61,569 bases of DNA. It comes from Chara braunii (lineage: Eukaryota; Streptophyta; Charophyceae; Charales; Characeae). Position 1 is the first letter of the stretch, and every line of letters starts with the position of its first letter. Positions 42,538 through 54,097 of this stretch are shown piece by piece. A program made the translations under genes and the position numbers. The stretch lies in assembly GCA_003427395.1 (NCBI GenBank), contig BFEA01000422.1, forward strand, positions 632,254 through 693,822, written 5' to 3'. A model generated the notes under the pieces. It searched no databases. It was not told the origin of the DNA and worked only from the letters and a program-made list of their open reading frames with translations.

Positions 42538-42804
42538 GAGGATGAGAGTTTGATCTTCCAAAATGGTCAAACCTACTCATCTTGGGGTAGCAAGCAATCG
42601 AAGAATGCTATCATTGGCGGGCATCTGCACCGAATTGAACAGAATACTACGATACGAGCTGAGAATCCGCTGAGGGTGTTGACTGTTAGGAGGGAGTTAC
42701 GTTTGAAAGAATTCCCGCGGGATTGTTTTGAGACAGTGCTCAGAAGGTTCGCAACAGGGAGGGATGCCATATGGCAAGAGACGGTAAAGTTGTTGTGCTG
42801 GTGA
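42538..42804 (+). pseudogene. Penelope-like reverse transcriptase, thumb region
   Basis: In frame with the palm segment after one TAG. QTYSSWGSKQSKNAIIGGHL then HRIEQNTTI fits the Penelope RT thumb (a conserved Lys-rich turn followed by GxLxR). It continues to LRRFATGRDAIWQETVKLL and a TGA. There is no GIY-YIG after this point, which confirms the permuted order. Confidence 0.7.
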
Positions 42805-43404
42805 TGGGTGTTGGAATGTGCTCACATACGTTGAAGTTGCGAGTGTATCTGAAGAAGCCTGGGTAGGATAGTTGAGGAGAGTGATTGAAAGAATGGCTAC
42901 CCTTTACTCTGTATGACATTGTATAGTATACCGATTAGCAGTTCTATGAGTGATCATTTGATTAGATAATGACGAGTAGTTGTGTTCAGTGGACAGGATT
43001 GGGAATCATGCTGAGCTCGACTTTGCTGCTGCTAGCTTTCTTTGTTGTTTTCTTTACTTTGACGATAGTGATTGGGACGATGAGATTAGTGGACAGGGTT
43101 GATGATCATGTTGTCTCTTCGATACCAGGTCTGTGTTTTGATGTCTTGTTTTGTGCTACGTAGTTTGGGACTCTATTTGTAAAAGGACCGGTTAGGTTGT
43201 GAGTCGTAGGTGGACTGGTACCATCCGATGAGGAAGGCGGTACCATTAACAGATTGATGTGTTGTGATAAAAAGGATTTTGTGCATAGTACTCAACCTCT
43301 CAGGCTCACACCGTGGTTAGCTGCGGGTAATCCGAAATACTCCTGAAAAACACGGCGGAAGTGGGATAGGGAACGTATGGCTTGTGCAGGGTTTTGACGG
43401 TGAA
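42805..43404 (+). other. 3' non-coding region of the Penelope-like element (inferred)
   Basis: About 600 bp between the RT end and a hammerhead motif. A short hydrophobic frame (42969-43163) is present but has no known counterpart. The 3' boundary of the element is probably between 43460 and 43620; no target duplication was found. Confidence 0.4.
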
Positions 43405-43462
43405 ACCCGCTGAAGAGGCAACGACGGTTGCCGAAACGTGGCGTTGGGGACGCTACCTGTTG
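43401..43462 (+). ncRNA. Hammerhead ribozyme motif of the Penelope-like element (minimal type I)
   Basis: Core CTGAAGA at 43410-43416 (consensus CTGANGA), stem II GGCAAC/GTTGCC with loop GACG (43417-43432), GAAA (43433-43436), and a minimal stem III ACG/CGT with loop TGG (43436-43444). U16 is at 43444 and H17 = T at 43445 marks the predicted cleavage site. Stem I pairs CCC (43406-43408) with GGG (43447-43449), with one G-G mismatch at the cleavage-proximal pair, and GGT/ACC further out. Penelope-like elements are known to carry such minimal hammerheads with very short stem III. The mismatch may reduce activity in this copy. Confidence 0.72.
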
Positions 43463-43619
43463 TTTTTAATTCTTTCCATTTTGTAAATGTCGAATACTTT
43501 GCCAAGTCACGGCTACTGTCGTTGACGTGAGTCTTCATATGAGTTTTTCATGAGTTTACACTCCATTGTGTGTATCAACTATCATATACATCTGCGATCA
43601 TTATTAAACGTGAAATTCT

Positions 43620-46600
43620 AATCTTGAAGCAATTCTCCTCTTATTTGTTCGTTCCCTATCCATAACACTTATATGAATGCAACCACAACTAAATGCATTA
43701 ATACTAATTGTCATAACTCACAACAAAATCTTGACTCTAAAAAAATATATAAAAAAAAAAAATTATAGAGGGTATTCGATAAGCCAAATCCTATTCAATT
43801 GAAACCTTAAAACATACAACCACATTCCGATGCAGTGGTGATCAATACTGCTANATATGATGATTTTCTAATGATGGAACAAGCAAGCATAACGTATAAA
43901 GAAAAAAAATAATGCTAGTCATTGAAAAATTATTAACTGGAACAGTGTTATCAGCCTCTACATGCAAAGGTCCTTCGGCCAACCCCTCTACGAACGGGCG
44001 TTCGGACGCCCATTCAAGGTCCAAACCTGAAGGGGTTCGGTCCCCGGCATAACGTTTTTTCCTAAAAAAAAATATTTTTCTTGAATTTTTTCAATAAGTC
44101 TAAATGCAAGGTATATGCCTCTCTATTTTGAAATTATTTTGTTAAGCCAAAAAACAATTAAAACTCGCCAAAGACGGAGGTGTGAAATTCTGCTCGAGCA
44201 CTAACTATTTGTGCATTTGTTCACTTTCAATTTTATGTTTTCACTTTATTTCCAGCGCTAACAATTTTATAATTTTCTACAACGTTCTTTTATCCGTTTT
44301 GTACTGTGTGAAGAAAGCATATATAAATATTAAAGAAACTTAAAAGCCATAAAACAATGAAACACAATGTGCTCGCACACTCACCAATTAATTCTCTTAT
44401 TATTTTTGCTTATTTTTATTATTAGCCAAAACGATTTTTACGCACAGCCCGTCCTGCTCGGACGTGGTGACCGCAATATCTCAACATGCATTTTTTTTAA
44501 ATATTTTTATGCTATCTCCCAGAGAACCCAAAATCCGACCTCATTTAATTTTTTGAAAGTTACCTATCAAGGGGAGAAGAAGGGATAAAAAATTATTTTA
44601 AAGGGCCTAAAAGGGTGCAAAGGAGGGTGTTTTTGTGTGATTCCGTTTTCTTTTTTCTCTCTCATTATGCGAGGAATTATAATGTGACGTCAGTCAATTG
44701 TCGTTTGTATTTTAATTCTATACTACATATCTTCTTTGCGACAAGATTGCAATATCAAGTCAATCTGTTCCGAAAATTTAGGATTCAATAATTTCATCTC
44801 AGAGATCCAGCGTTGTTTTTAATGTTGAGGTTTCAAGGATCGGGTGTTCACCGATAAAAGCGGTAAACTCTTCGTCGTGTTTTACGAGTAATCTCTGACC
44901 TTATTACTTCACTATTTAACCGAATCTCCTACCCTTTTTTTTCTTTATTTTTTTTAATTTGGGTTGCTCGAAACTGTGCCTGAAGGTCATGTCCGATCAA
45001 CCACCCGAGCATATACCCCAGTATATACCCGAGCAAGAGTTGGTTGCTTGGACGTCCGAATAAATTGGCTTAGATTATTACTCTTTTCTCTTTCCATATT
45101 TTATTTTTATTTCAAAATTGACAAAAAAGTTGGATTTAATGCTCCCTAAAATGTTGATTTTTTATTCTTTTGCATACCACGTTTTTTTTTGTTTTTTTTT
45201 CCGTGCCAACATTCGGTCCGAACAATCAAATGTATCCCCAAAGAGTCCCGTACATTCGGACGTTACGTTAGACTATCCCGAATTGAAAATTATTATTCCA
45301 AATGCAGGCTACCGAAGAAAAAACAACTTGTGGTAAATTTAACGAGTTGTTTCATCAGTAATATTGTATATGAACATGTAAAAACGGTAAACATTCGGAT
45401 ATGATGGTGGTTATAATTCTTAAATACACAATCATGTGTTCTCTTCTATAGGTAAAATTCACAAGGTAAAACCTATACAAAATATTTAACAATATTTTAT
45501 TGTGATAAAAATACCTCCTTTCAATATCAGTTGAGATTCAACGGTGAACATGAATGGTTTAACCTCCTTAAAAAATAAACATTATTGAACGTGATTGAAA
45601 TTATAATTGTTAAATACAATGCTTATTTTTACTTTTACTACTATGGTATCTTTACATAAATTGTATTACTGCACAATAATTACGTGAAGTAAAAATAGTG
45701 AATATAATTGCTAAATAAAATAATTCTTCTACTTACTCTTATCGATCAAAACAATAACCGAGATAGCCACCTTAGAGAGTGATCTCTAAAACAAAAACGT
45801 TGCCATTTCTTAGAACTACTTCCTCTGAACCAATAAAAACTGTATAAGCAAATATTTGACCAACAAGAAATCGCAAAAAAATACGGCCGCTTCACCTAGC
45901 CAGAAGCCGCCGAGCTACTTTTGTTGATAATGCTTACAGTTATAGGTGGGTTTGAAAACTGGTTTATTCCTGTTTTAGTTGGACCGCCTAATATGGTTAT
46001 TTGTTGATTATTTCTATTGAAAAATCCCACCATTATTAAGCATAAAAATTATAAACAACATTTTGTACAACAATCATATATTTTTTCGTACGGTTTTCTA
46101 AAACAGAAAACAGTTTTAACCTTGAGATTCGTTTGCTTTTAAAAAGGTAAATTTAAGTTTATGTTATGACCGTATAAAAATACCACATCTTTAAATACAA
46201 TATTACGATTATTGCCAAAAATAATCGTACAATAACGATTTGACGTTTTGTAAAGGTTAACCATATAAATAAAAACAAATATCAATCGTAACAACAAACA
46301 ATATTCAATTTGTTTTTCTACTATTTAACAAAATATATCGTAAGCGTATATCATAATCGATGTTAAACGCAATAATGAACTACTCGTTTTTTAGAGCTGA
46401 CGTGAAAGTCATACAATAATAATCAAGTTTACGTGCAATGCCGAACTTTTTCATAAGGTTGCCGTAAAGTATTAAACCGTTATTCAATACAATTCGTATG
46501 ATTCCTTTGTGTATGAGGTAATAACACTACTTCACACAAAACGTCCTTCCTGTATAAAACCTTGCGATAACACTATATACCTCCAAAAGGAAATACAAAA

Positions 46601-48090
46601 TGTGTGCAAAATAAGTTTCAAACAAACCACTATGTCAATGAAAAACAATAAGTGTTGAATTGCAACCGTCCCAATCAATGGAAGCTCGATCATTCTTATT
46701 ATATATCCCATCTTCATAGTGAATGTGATTTCATCTCGCATTTTACTACGAGAACCTACACATCCTAAGCATGATAACAACTTCTTAAGGCCCCAATAAA
46801 ACTTGTTTACAAAAAATTACCTTGTGGTGAAAATAAAAACAACATACTTCACAATTTTTTTTATCATAAACGTACACGAAAGAGGTTGAACTCCCATACC
46901 TTGTCAAAACCGCCAGCTACCCTCACCCCATCAAAACGGCCAAATACCCATCTCCATTATACCCACTCACTTTGAGTACCCTTCAAGACTCCATCAAACC
47001 TTCCCGTAAGTTTTATCCACTATCTTCATCTATGCTTCCCCCATCCCATGACTATCCTTTCTCCTCTATCTCACACCCATAGTACTTCCCTATCCACATT
47101 CTATATTTGCTTACCCCTATTGTTATTCGCCTTCCCCCAATATCCATTGGTTCCTACATCCATCTTTTGTCCTGCCAGCCTATGATAGTCGATCCCACCA
47201 CCCTTTAAACCCATCCTTCCCTACCACGTCATCCATCTTCTTCCCCCGTCACATTTTCTCCCTCCAATCACAAGTCTCCCGTTTCCTCGTTAACACTTTC
47301 CCTCACAAAATTTCCCGAACTAAAAACTAATGACTTTCTCTTGAGGGAATAATTCTACTGGTACAAGTAAATCGAAGTGATACGATTGCTAATAAAGTTA
47401 AATAAACATTTGGCTATAAAAAGGCACAAAGAACAACAAATCTACACTTTAAAAACATTCCTCACCAACCACTAGGTGCAAACCGCCACTTCACTCACTT
47501 TAATTTAACTATTGTTCTCGATCTGTGTGGCATCGCCTTCGGGTCCGATGACCAAAACCGAAAGAGCACCAAAAACCTCCGAATGCAAACATAAAAATCT
47601 TATTTAAAAAAAGAAAATCTATAAAAAAAATAAGAACAATATATGTTATGTAAAATAATAGTACAAATTACTTACTGAAAATCATGCTCAAATTCATAAT
47701 CGAACTATTGAAATTCAAAGACATTTTTTTTTTTTTTTTTTAATGTTCGACTGAACACGTTCGGTAGGGGTCCAGCCGAACACCCATACATGTTCGGACG
47801 TTCAAAAAAGCTCTGAACATGTTCAATATGCTACACAGTCACCAATAAGCTGGTAGCCGCAAAAAAAAATTGTTTCAACTCGCTTCTTTTCAAACCGAGT
47901 GCAATATTTAAGCGCTAAGATCAATGCACAACATTTTATGTCATCAAACAAACTATCGACCATAATGATGATAAATTATCCACGAAAGAGGCACAAGTAA
48001 CCAGTTATTTTTTGATGGGTCAGATAATCCCACCCGTTGCCAATTTACCATCCCAATTGTGTTCCCTTCACCGTTTATAACAAGGTCCTC
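43620..48090. other. AT-rich desert with a GTTCGG-type repeat; no gene
   Basis: Low-GC DNA with no frame longer than ~80 codons. 43975-44250 carries copy 2 of the GTTCGG-type repeat (GGGCGTTCGGACGCCCATTC, then AACTCGCCAAAGACGG). Another possible GTTCGG piece is at 47745-47830. 46900-47340 is pyrimidine-rich (CCATCTT- and TCCC-type). Confidence 0.5.
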
Positions 48091-48099
48091 CCTCAAGAC

Positions 48100-48590
48100 A
48101 TAAAATCCCCAACATCATCACCATCCTTGCTATCGTGATTGCAACCACCATCGCCATCGTCATATCAATTATAATTGTTCTCATCGATCTCAAATCACCA
48201 GCATTATCACCACCAATCATATGAAATCCCCAACACGATCAACATCCTTGTTATCGTGATTGCAACCACCATTGCCATCGTCATATTTGTTGTAGTTATT
48301 ATCATCTATCTCAAATCACCAACATTATCACCCCCGCTTATATGAAATTCCCAACATCATCACCATCCTTGTTATCGTGATTGCAACAACCATCACCATC
48401 GTCATATTTGTTATAGTTATGTTCAAATCACCATCATTATCACCACCAATCATATGAAATCCCCAAAATCATCACCATCCTCGTTATCGTGATTGCAACC
48501 ACCATCGCCATCATCATACTCGTTATCATTTTTCTCATCGTCCTCAAATCACCAGCATTATCACCACCAACCATTGTCATCCTCCCATCA
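48100..48590. repeat. ~118-bp minisatellite, four units
   Basis: Units start near 48102, 48219, 48340 and 48453 with ATGAAATCCCCAACATCATC, then TTATCGTGATTGCAACCACC, then a CATCGCCATCGTCATA block. Within units, ATCACC and ATCATC triplets dominate. No coding role is inferred. Confidence 0.85.
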
Positions 48591-48599
48591 AGTTTTTCT

Positions 48600-51093
48600 T
48601 CACAACATCATCATCAAAATTCTACCACCTCATTTATCTCCTGGCCTCAGAACATTGACGGGCACCAGACAAGCTTGAAGCATAAAGCTGCAATCCAATG
48701 TTCAGGTATACAAAAATGCAGGCAATGCTGCAGCAAAAGTATGTAACGTACAATCCAAACATATTGATTTTATTGGTTAAATGTTTATGCAATTTTAGGA
48801 TTGAATCAATCTCCATTCTCCAGTTGCACGGGGAGGGTATCGACAGCCTAAGTTACCACTCCCCTCTGCCCGTCCGTATGAAAATACCTTCCACCAAGTC
48901 TGCCATACTCCGAGGGGCAGCAGCTGCAAAGCAGCGGTCCAAAGGGATGCAGATGCCGGTCAAAATTCAAGAAAATCAAATCAGTGAAAATCACCAACAT
49001 TGACGATCTTTGACGGTCAAAAGAATGTACCAAGGAATTGAAGAAAAAAAGAGAAGAGAAGAGAAGCCAGTATTTTACATCCACATCTTCGCAGGGAGAG
49101 GGAAAAAAATACCCATTCCATTGTGTCCAATCACTTTTACAACTTCCAGGATCTACTGCCTCGTCCATTGAATAAGAGCAAATGATGGTATTGCAATGAA
49201 TGTCAGTATGATACTACAAATTACTCCAAAATAATTGGTATAATGATACTACAAATTACTCCAAAATAATTGGTATAATGCTTCCACGACTGCGAAACAA
49301 AACTTCCTCCCCATTCTGTGCTTTTTTCATTCCGCCCCCTGCCGCGTGTAGGCCAAAAACATTCGCAGGGAAAAAGTGCTCCCGACTTCAGCAATTTTCT
49401 TACTCAGACATCTCACAGCCCGACAGAAAGGTTGGTTGTTTTCAAAAGAAAAAAGGTTGGCTGTGGCTTGGGCGCCACTGTGCCATAGTATGGGTGAGAC
49501 CTCAACTACGTCTGCGTCCGTGAACTCGGACATTGCACAAGTTTACTTAACTTGGAGCTGGTGTCTGCGAGGCCGAGGGTGCAGCTTCCTAGTTTTGTGC
49601 ACGTTAGTACAATGCAGCTCTACCATCACTGTAGTTTCTGGCATCATGGTCATACGTGCTAGATAACCCAGTTCCTTCCTTCCCCCCCCCCCCCCCCCCG
49701 AAAAAAAAAAAGAACAGAACCGGATGCTTATTCTGGAGAGCGCCAGTCCAGTTCCTATAAGCAGTGTTTTTGGGGTCTGCGATGTCTGAGATGCTGTTCT
49801 CCGACTTTTGCAAAAATTTCAAAATTCCCAGAACTTTAAAAAAAAAAAAAGAAAGAAAAGACAAACAATGCCCCGATGTGAACAACTTTTGCCTGAGGAT
49901 ACTCTCTACATTCGCAACAAAAATTGAGAAAAGGAAGGAAAAAGAGAAGACAAACACTGTCATGGCAGCAGGGACATTCAGTCTTCTAACTTTCTTCAGG
50001 AATTTGGGTTTTCCGTTGTTGTTTTTTTTGGTTTGTGCTCTTTTTGACCCCGGGGAAAAATATGGCGTACAAAATTGCAATACAGACAAAAATCGCCTGC
50101 CAGTCCCATTGAAATTCCCAACAAAATTTGAGAAACAAATGTAAATGACTATTGGTACGGAAGTCCTGAAAAGTTTACTCTGAGCGCTGTTATTGGATGT
50201 ATGCACATTGTATTCAAATACAACACACCCCGTAGGCTAGTTTCAATTCGTATACAACGTATCTACATTTTTCTCTGCTTTAACCAGAAGTACTTCCTAA
50301 CGTCCTTCCCCTTGACAAGCCACGATTTTCTACTCTCTCTCTTTTTTTTTTTTTTTTTTTTTTTCCCACTGCTAGTAGCTGGGCCAAGCATGTAATATGA
50401 CTAAGAGTTACCTCAGGGAATCCGGTTTTCAGAAATCGGGTTTTCAGAAATCGGGCTCCAAAATGGGCGGACGGACGAGGTTCCCAACCTTGGAAGATTC
50501 ACTTCTGCACGATGAAGGCACCTAATTGAGAGATATGCCAGCTCATACTCAGAGGATTTCGTTCCGGCTTTTTCCATTATTAGCTAGGATTCTTTTCAAC
50601 GATAATTCATGTTTCCCTTTGGTGCTATGTCCTTCGCAACAAGCTTGATGATGGTGTTTTTGGGAATTTAGTGGGTCATATAGTTTGCAGCTTTAGGGAT
50701 TTCTCCAGATTTGTGTGGCTGTGTTCACTGCGTTGTCCATTCAGCTGTGTGTGCTTTCAGTGTTCTCTCCTATGACCAATGCACACGTTGATGGACTGTT
50801 TTGAAACTTTCGATAGATGTAAGTACAGCCGGTTTGATTCAATTGGCGAGCGGTTTTGGACCATGGTGCGTTGTAGAAGTTGAGGGAGCATCACTCTGTG
50901 ATGGCATCATCATAGTTTTCTCCAGCTCCAGGATGTGATGAGTCGACTCGGTGCTGAGCGCCCTTGTAGGGAAGGACAGGAGAATATGGCTTTGTCTTCT
51001 ACCCTGAATCACTGGTTGCGGGTTGGGCTATAGGGTCCATCCTTGGGCATGACCCTACCACACAAGTGGCAGGGTAGTTTTCTTCGTGGCGGG
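48600..51093. other. Intergenic with simple repeats; no gene recognised
   Basis: 49205-49280 has a 46-bp direct duplication (TGATACTACAAATTACTCCA then AAATAATTGGTATAATG). There is poly(C) at 49683-49699 and poly(T) at 50342-50364. A 200-codon minus frame at 49604-50206 crosses the poly(C) tract and is not credible. Confidence 0.45.
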
Positions 51094-51183
51094 NNNNNNN
51101 NNNNNNNNNNNNNNNNNNNNNNNNNNNNNNNNNNNNNNNNNNNNNNNNNNNNNNNNNNNNNNNNNNNNNNNNNNNNNNNNNNN

Positions 51184-51250
<67 letters not shown>
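51094..51250. other. Short gap (90 Ns) followed by poly(G)
   Basis: 51094-51183 is N and 51184-51250 an uninterrupted G run. Gly- or Pro-only frames through it are artefacts. Confidence 0.98.
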
Positions 51251-51251
<1 letters not shown>

Positions 51252-51812
51252 TAGCAGTGTACATGTGGAGTCGGTGGGTTGGGCTATGTGGTCCGACTTT
51301 TGGCCTGTCCATGCCATGAAGCTGGTAATCCATGGGTGAGGGGGTGGATGTCCTACCTGCAATTTTGGGCCTTTTCACACATCTCTTCTGCCAGTTCTGC
51401 CATAGATTCTTCGGAGATTTGGCGCTGATTTTCCCCAGTGTTATCAGGTTTTTTCAACAATTGCTGTGTTGTTTCCTTGGTCGGAGATGCCTCGCCCATT
51501 AATCGGGCCACCTACCTTTTTGCGAGGGACTCCTGGCCCGTTTCCTGGCTGATGTAATCAAAACAACCGTGCAAAAAAAATCAAAACCAAATTCAAGAAA
51601 AAAACCAAAAAAAAAGAACGGCCGTACAACAGGCTTCAGGAAAGTCCTTCCCGAAAATGAATTGGGCGAACATATGCCCATACCATGTCTTTGTATACAA
51701 CGTATGTATGTTTTCCTCCGAATAAGAAAGCCGTCACGACATTCATGCATTATGAACCATCATCAAACCTCTCTCTCTCTCTCTCTCTCTAAATATACCA
51801 GGACATTCATAT

Positions 51813-51903
51813 ATATATCGTCACAAACAGAACTGCCCGGTAAGCCGTAGGCAGAGAGAGAGAAGAGGACAACAAACGAGGGGCTGTGACAATATATATA
51901 TAT
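51813..51903 (-). mobile_element. Hammerhead-element 3' fragment, copy C, in TA repeats
   Basis: Contains only the shared 3' module (on plus: CGTCACAAACAGAACTGCCC ... GAGGGGCTGTGACA, 51819-51892), bounded on both sides by TA dinucleotides. The ribozyme is absent through 5' truncation. Confidence 0.7.
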
Positions 51904-51943
51904 ATCGTTAAATAGAACTGCCCGGTAAACCGTAGGAAGAGAG

Positions 51944-52004
<61 letters not shown>

Positions 52005-52005
52005 C
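51904..52005 (-). mobile_element. Hammerhead-element 3' fragment, copy D, and (TA)n
   Basis: An even shorter fragment (CGTTAAATAGAACTGCCC ... GAAGAGAGGG, 51906-51945) followed by ~56 bp of TA repeats. It shares the same terminus as copies A, B, C and E but is truncated earlier. Confidence 0.65.
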
Positions 52006-52024
52006 GTTTTTCTACAGTTTGCCA

Positions 52025-52115
52025 TATATATATATATATCGTCAAATAGAACTGCCCGGTAAACCGTAGGCAGAGAGGGAGAAGAGGACAACAAACGAGT
52101 ATATATATATATATA
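52025..52115 (-). mobile_element. Hammerhead-element 3' fragment, copy E, in TA repeats
   Basis: CGTCAAATAGAACTGCCC to GACAACAAACGAG (52039-52099) with TA repeats on both sides. It has the same terminus as the other copies and is truncated between the end points of C and D. Confidence 0.65.
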
Positions 52116-52432
52116 CCAGGATTACCAACATTCGGGTCCGGCCGTACGGTTTAGCCCAAACCTCTGAACGCTTGGCCCCGCCTGGAGACAAATTCGGGTC
52201 GGGTTCGGGCAAATGAGAAAAACAAACACACCTCTGAACGCTAACAGGGTTATCAACAACGGTCCAGCTGAACGGTTTGGTCGAAGCCTCTAAAGATATG
52301 GACCCACTGGAGACACATTCGGGTTCGGCTGACATAAAGAAAAAGCCCACCAGGTACTTGATTGACTGATCATTGATTGATTATTTGATTGAAAAAAAAA
52401 AACAAATGAAACATAGTCCACACATTAGTGTG

Positions 52433-52434
<2 letters not shown>
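52116..52434. repeat. GTTCGG-type repeat fragments, tandem
   Basis: Two diverged ~110-bp units (TTCGGGTCCGGCCGTACGG ... CCTCTGAACG ... GGAGACAAATTCGGG and GGTCCAGCTGAACGG ... GGAGACACATTCGGG) at about 52130-52235 and 52250-52345. Confidence 0.55.
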
Positions 52435-52473
<39 letters not shown>

Positions 52474-52560
52474 CTATCTTTCTTTCTCCCTCTCCCCCTC
52501 TCTCTCTCTCAAATACTATCCCTCTCTCTCTCAGTTTTATAGTCACCAGCTCTCTCTCTC
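52435..52560. repeat. (CT)n microsatellite, interrupted
   Basis: CT runs at 52436-52471, about 52498-52510 and further short runs to 52559. 52575-52890 is A-rich with no gene. Confidence 0.9.
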
Positions 52561-52892
52561 ACAGACACATAAAAAAGGTTGAAGAAAAAAAAGAGGGGAA
52601 AAAAAAAAAAAAACCCGACAATAGCGAGTGGGAAAGCATGTTTTTGACATCATAATCCTTGGCTTCTTTTCCTTTTTTTACCGACTCAATTGTCGTGGAA
52701 ATTTATATGGATATACCTCACATCACAAAGACCCCAAAAAAAAACTGAAAAAAAACACACAACATACACAGCCCTCCCTCCCCCCCCCCAAAAAAAAAAG
52801 AAAAGAAATTGAAGCCCAAAATTATTTTGGTGGGGGCTGAAGTTCCGCCACTGCAGCATTACCTCTGATTTAGCTCCTAGCAGTAATAACTC

Positions 52893-53110
52893 GTCGTATG
52901 TCAAAGGTGGTTGTAGTGCAACTGGTGATTCCGACTCACCATCTGCAGTGACGACTTTCTCCCTCCATGCAAATATAGGACTTGAATGATGACTATCGAC
53001 TGTCGTATGTCAAAGGTGGTTGTAGTGCAACTGGTGATTCCGACTAACCATCTGCAGTGACGACTTTCTCCCTCCATGCAAATATAGGACTTGAATGATG
53101 GCTATCGACT
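52893..53110. repeat. 109-bp tandem duplication
   Basis: Two nearly identical copies (52893-53001 and 53002-53110) beginning GTCGTATGTCAAAGGTGG. They differ at only a few positions, so the duplication is recent. Confidence 0.92.
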
Positions 53111-53184
53111 GTGGGCAGCAATGTGAACAACATCTTTTTTTTTTTTTTTTTTTTTTTTTTGTGGGCAGCGATGTGAACAACATC
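53111..53184 (-). mobile_element. Poly(T) tract flanked by a 24-bp direct repeat
   Basis: GTGGGCAGCAATGTGAACAA-CATC (53111-53134), 26 Ts, then the same 24 bp with one change (53161-53184). This is the structure of a target-site duplication around an insertion consisting only of poly(A) on the minus strand, as expected from a severely truncated retrotransposition event. Confidence 0.7.
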
Positions 53185-53299
53185 CATGCCTGTTCCATCA
53201 AATTTGAGTTATCTGTTCATGACGTCACATCGAGTTCGAGTGCCCCCTCCCCTACCCCCCCCGTGTGTGGGTGCTGTCATATTCGCTATACACTAAAAA

Positions 53300-53570
53300 A
53301 AAGCATGACTGTACCGAACAGACTGTTTCATCGGACTTTCACCGACTGATCAGGAGGTTGAACCTGGACAGACAGTCTGCCCAGGATGCATTTGACTGAT
53401 GGATAAGGACTCACCACATCGCCCAAAGTTAGCGATAGCCCTGAGAAAAGTGGTAGACTTTACTCACACCAACCTTGCCATCCTAGCAGACTGTCTGTCA
53501 GTCCAAACCCCTGACAAGAACGGAAGTAAGTCTGAGAAACTAATCTGACACAGTCATAAAACCCACTCTA
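53300..53570 (-). mobile_element. Hammerhead-bearing element, copy F (ribozyme plus body)
   Basis: It contains the ribozyme region (53317-53382 or so) and ~190 bp of body with weak similarity to copy A. The 3' module found in copies A-E is absent, so this copy is broken at its 3' side near 53310. No coding capacity. Confidence 0.55.
53317..53382 (-). ncRNA. Type III hammerhead ribozyme-like fold, one core change (copy F)
   Basis: Minus strand: stem III 5' strand CAGACTGT (53379-53372) pairs over 8 bp with ACAGTCTG (53326-53319). H17 = C at 53371. Stem I is AGGTT/AACCT with a one-base loop, plus ~5 extra bases (TGTCC) on the cleavage side. The core is CTGATCA instead of CTGATGA (G8 to C, 53348). 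Stem II is GTCGG/CCGAT and the GAAA box is intact. G8 is catalytic in hammerheads, so this copy should be inactive. Confidence 0.7.
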
Positions 53571-53794
53571 CACACCCACTCAGCCATGGACACCCAATGG
53601 CATGTGTGTGTGTGTGTGTGTTTGTGTTATGTACTACATGACCTTGGTGTTTCCTGCTATGTGCTTTGTGAACTTCGTAAAATGTGAAGCTGTGCAACGT
53701 GAACTAGTGCAGTGTTAATTGGTGCTACGCGTTATGTGCTACATGAAATGGTGCAATGTACTTGTAGCTTCATGGTACGTGCTCACTTCTCTCT

Positions 53795-53860
53795 CTCTCT
53801 CTCTCTCTCTCTGTGTGCGAAATTCCACATAAACAACTCTTCCACATAAACAACTCTTCT

Positions 53861-53908
<48 letters not shown>

Positions 53909-53910
53909 AT
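53795..53910. repeat. (CT)n and (GT)n microsatellites with a short duplication
   Basis: CT 53788-53813, then a duplicated TTCCACATAAACAACTC, then GT 53863-53907. Confidence 0.9.
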
Positions 53911-54097
53911 CCCACATAGACAACCTCTTTTCCGGAGGAGCATTTTGAGGAATCCATCACATGCAAGGAGCCAGAACAATGTGCCTGCAGTACAATAAAT
54001 CCCAGTAAAAGAAATCCACTAACAAAACACGCAAATTGAGTGAATCCGGCACGGGATCTAGGTGGCCCAGTAGTCAGCCAAACTTCAGACCATGGTT

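Noticed and set aside
42969-43163. Hydrophobic 64-codon frame after the reverse transcriptase
   Set aside because: T-rich DNA yields hydrophobic frames by chance. Penelope-like elements do not usually encode a membrane protein here and no second copy supports it.
51009-51378. Poly-Gly or poly-Pro proteins across the gap
   Set aside because: They are translations of a G homopolymer and Ns.
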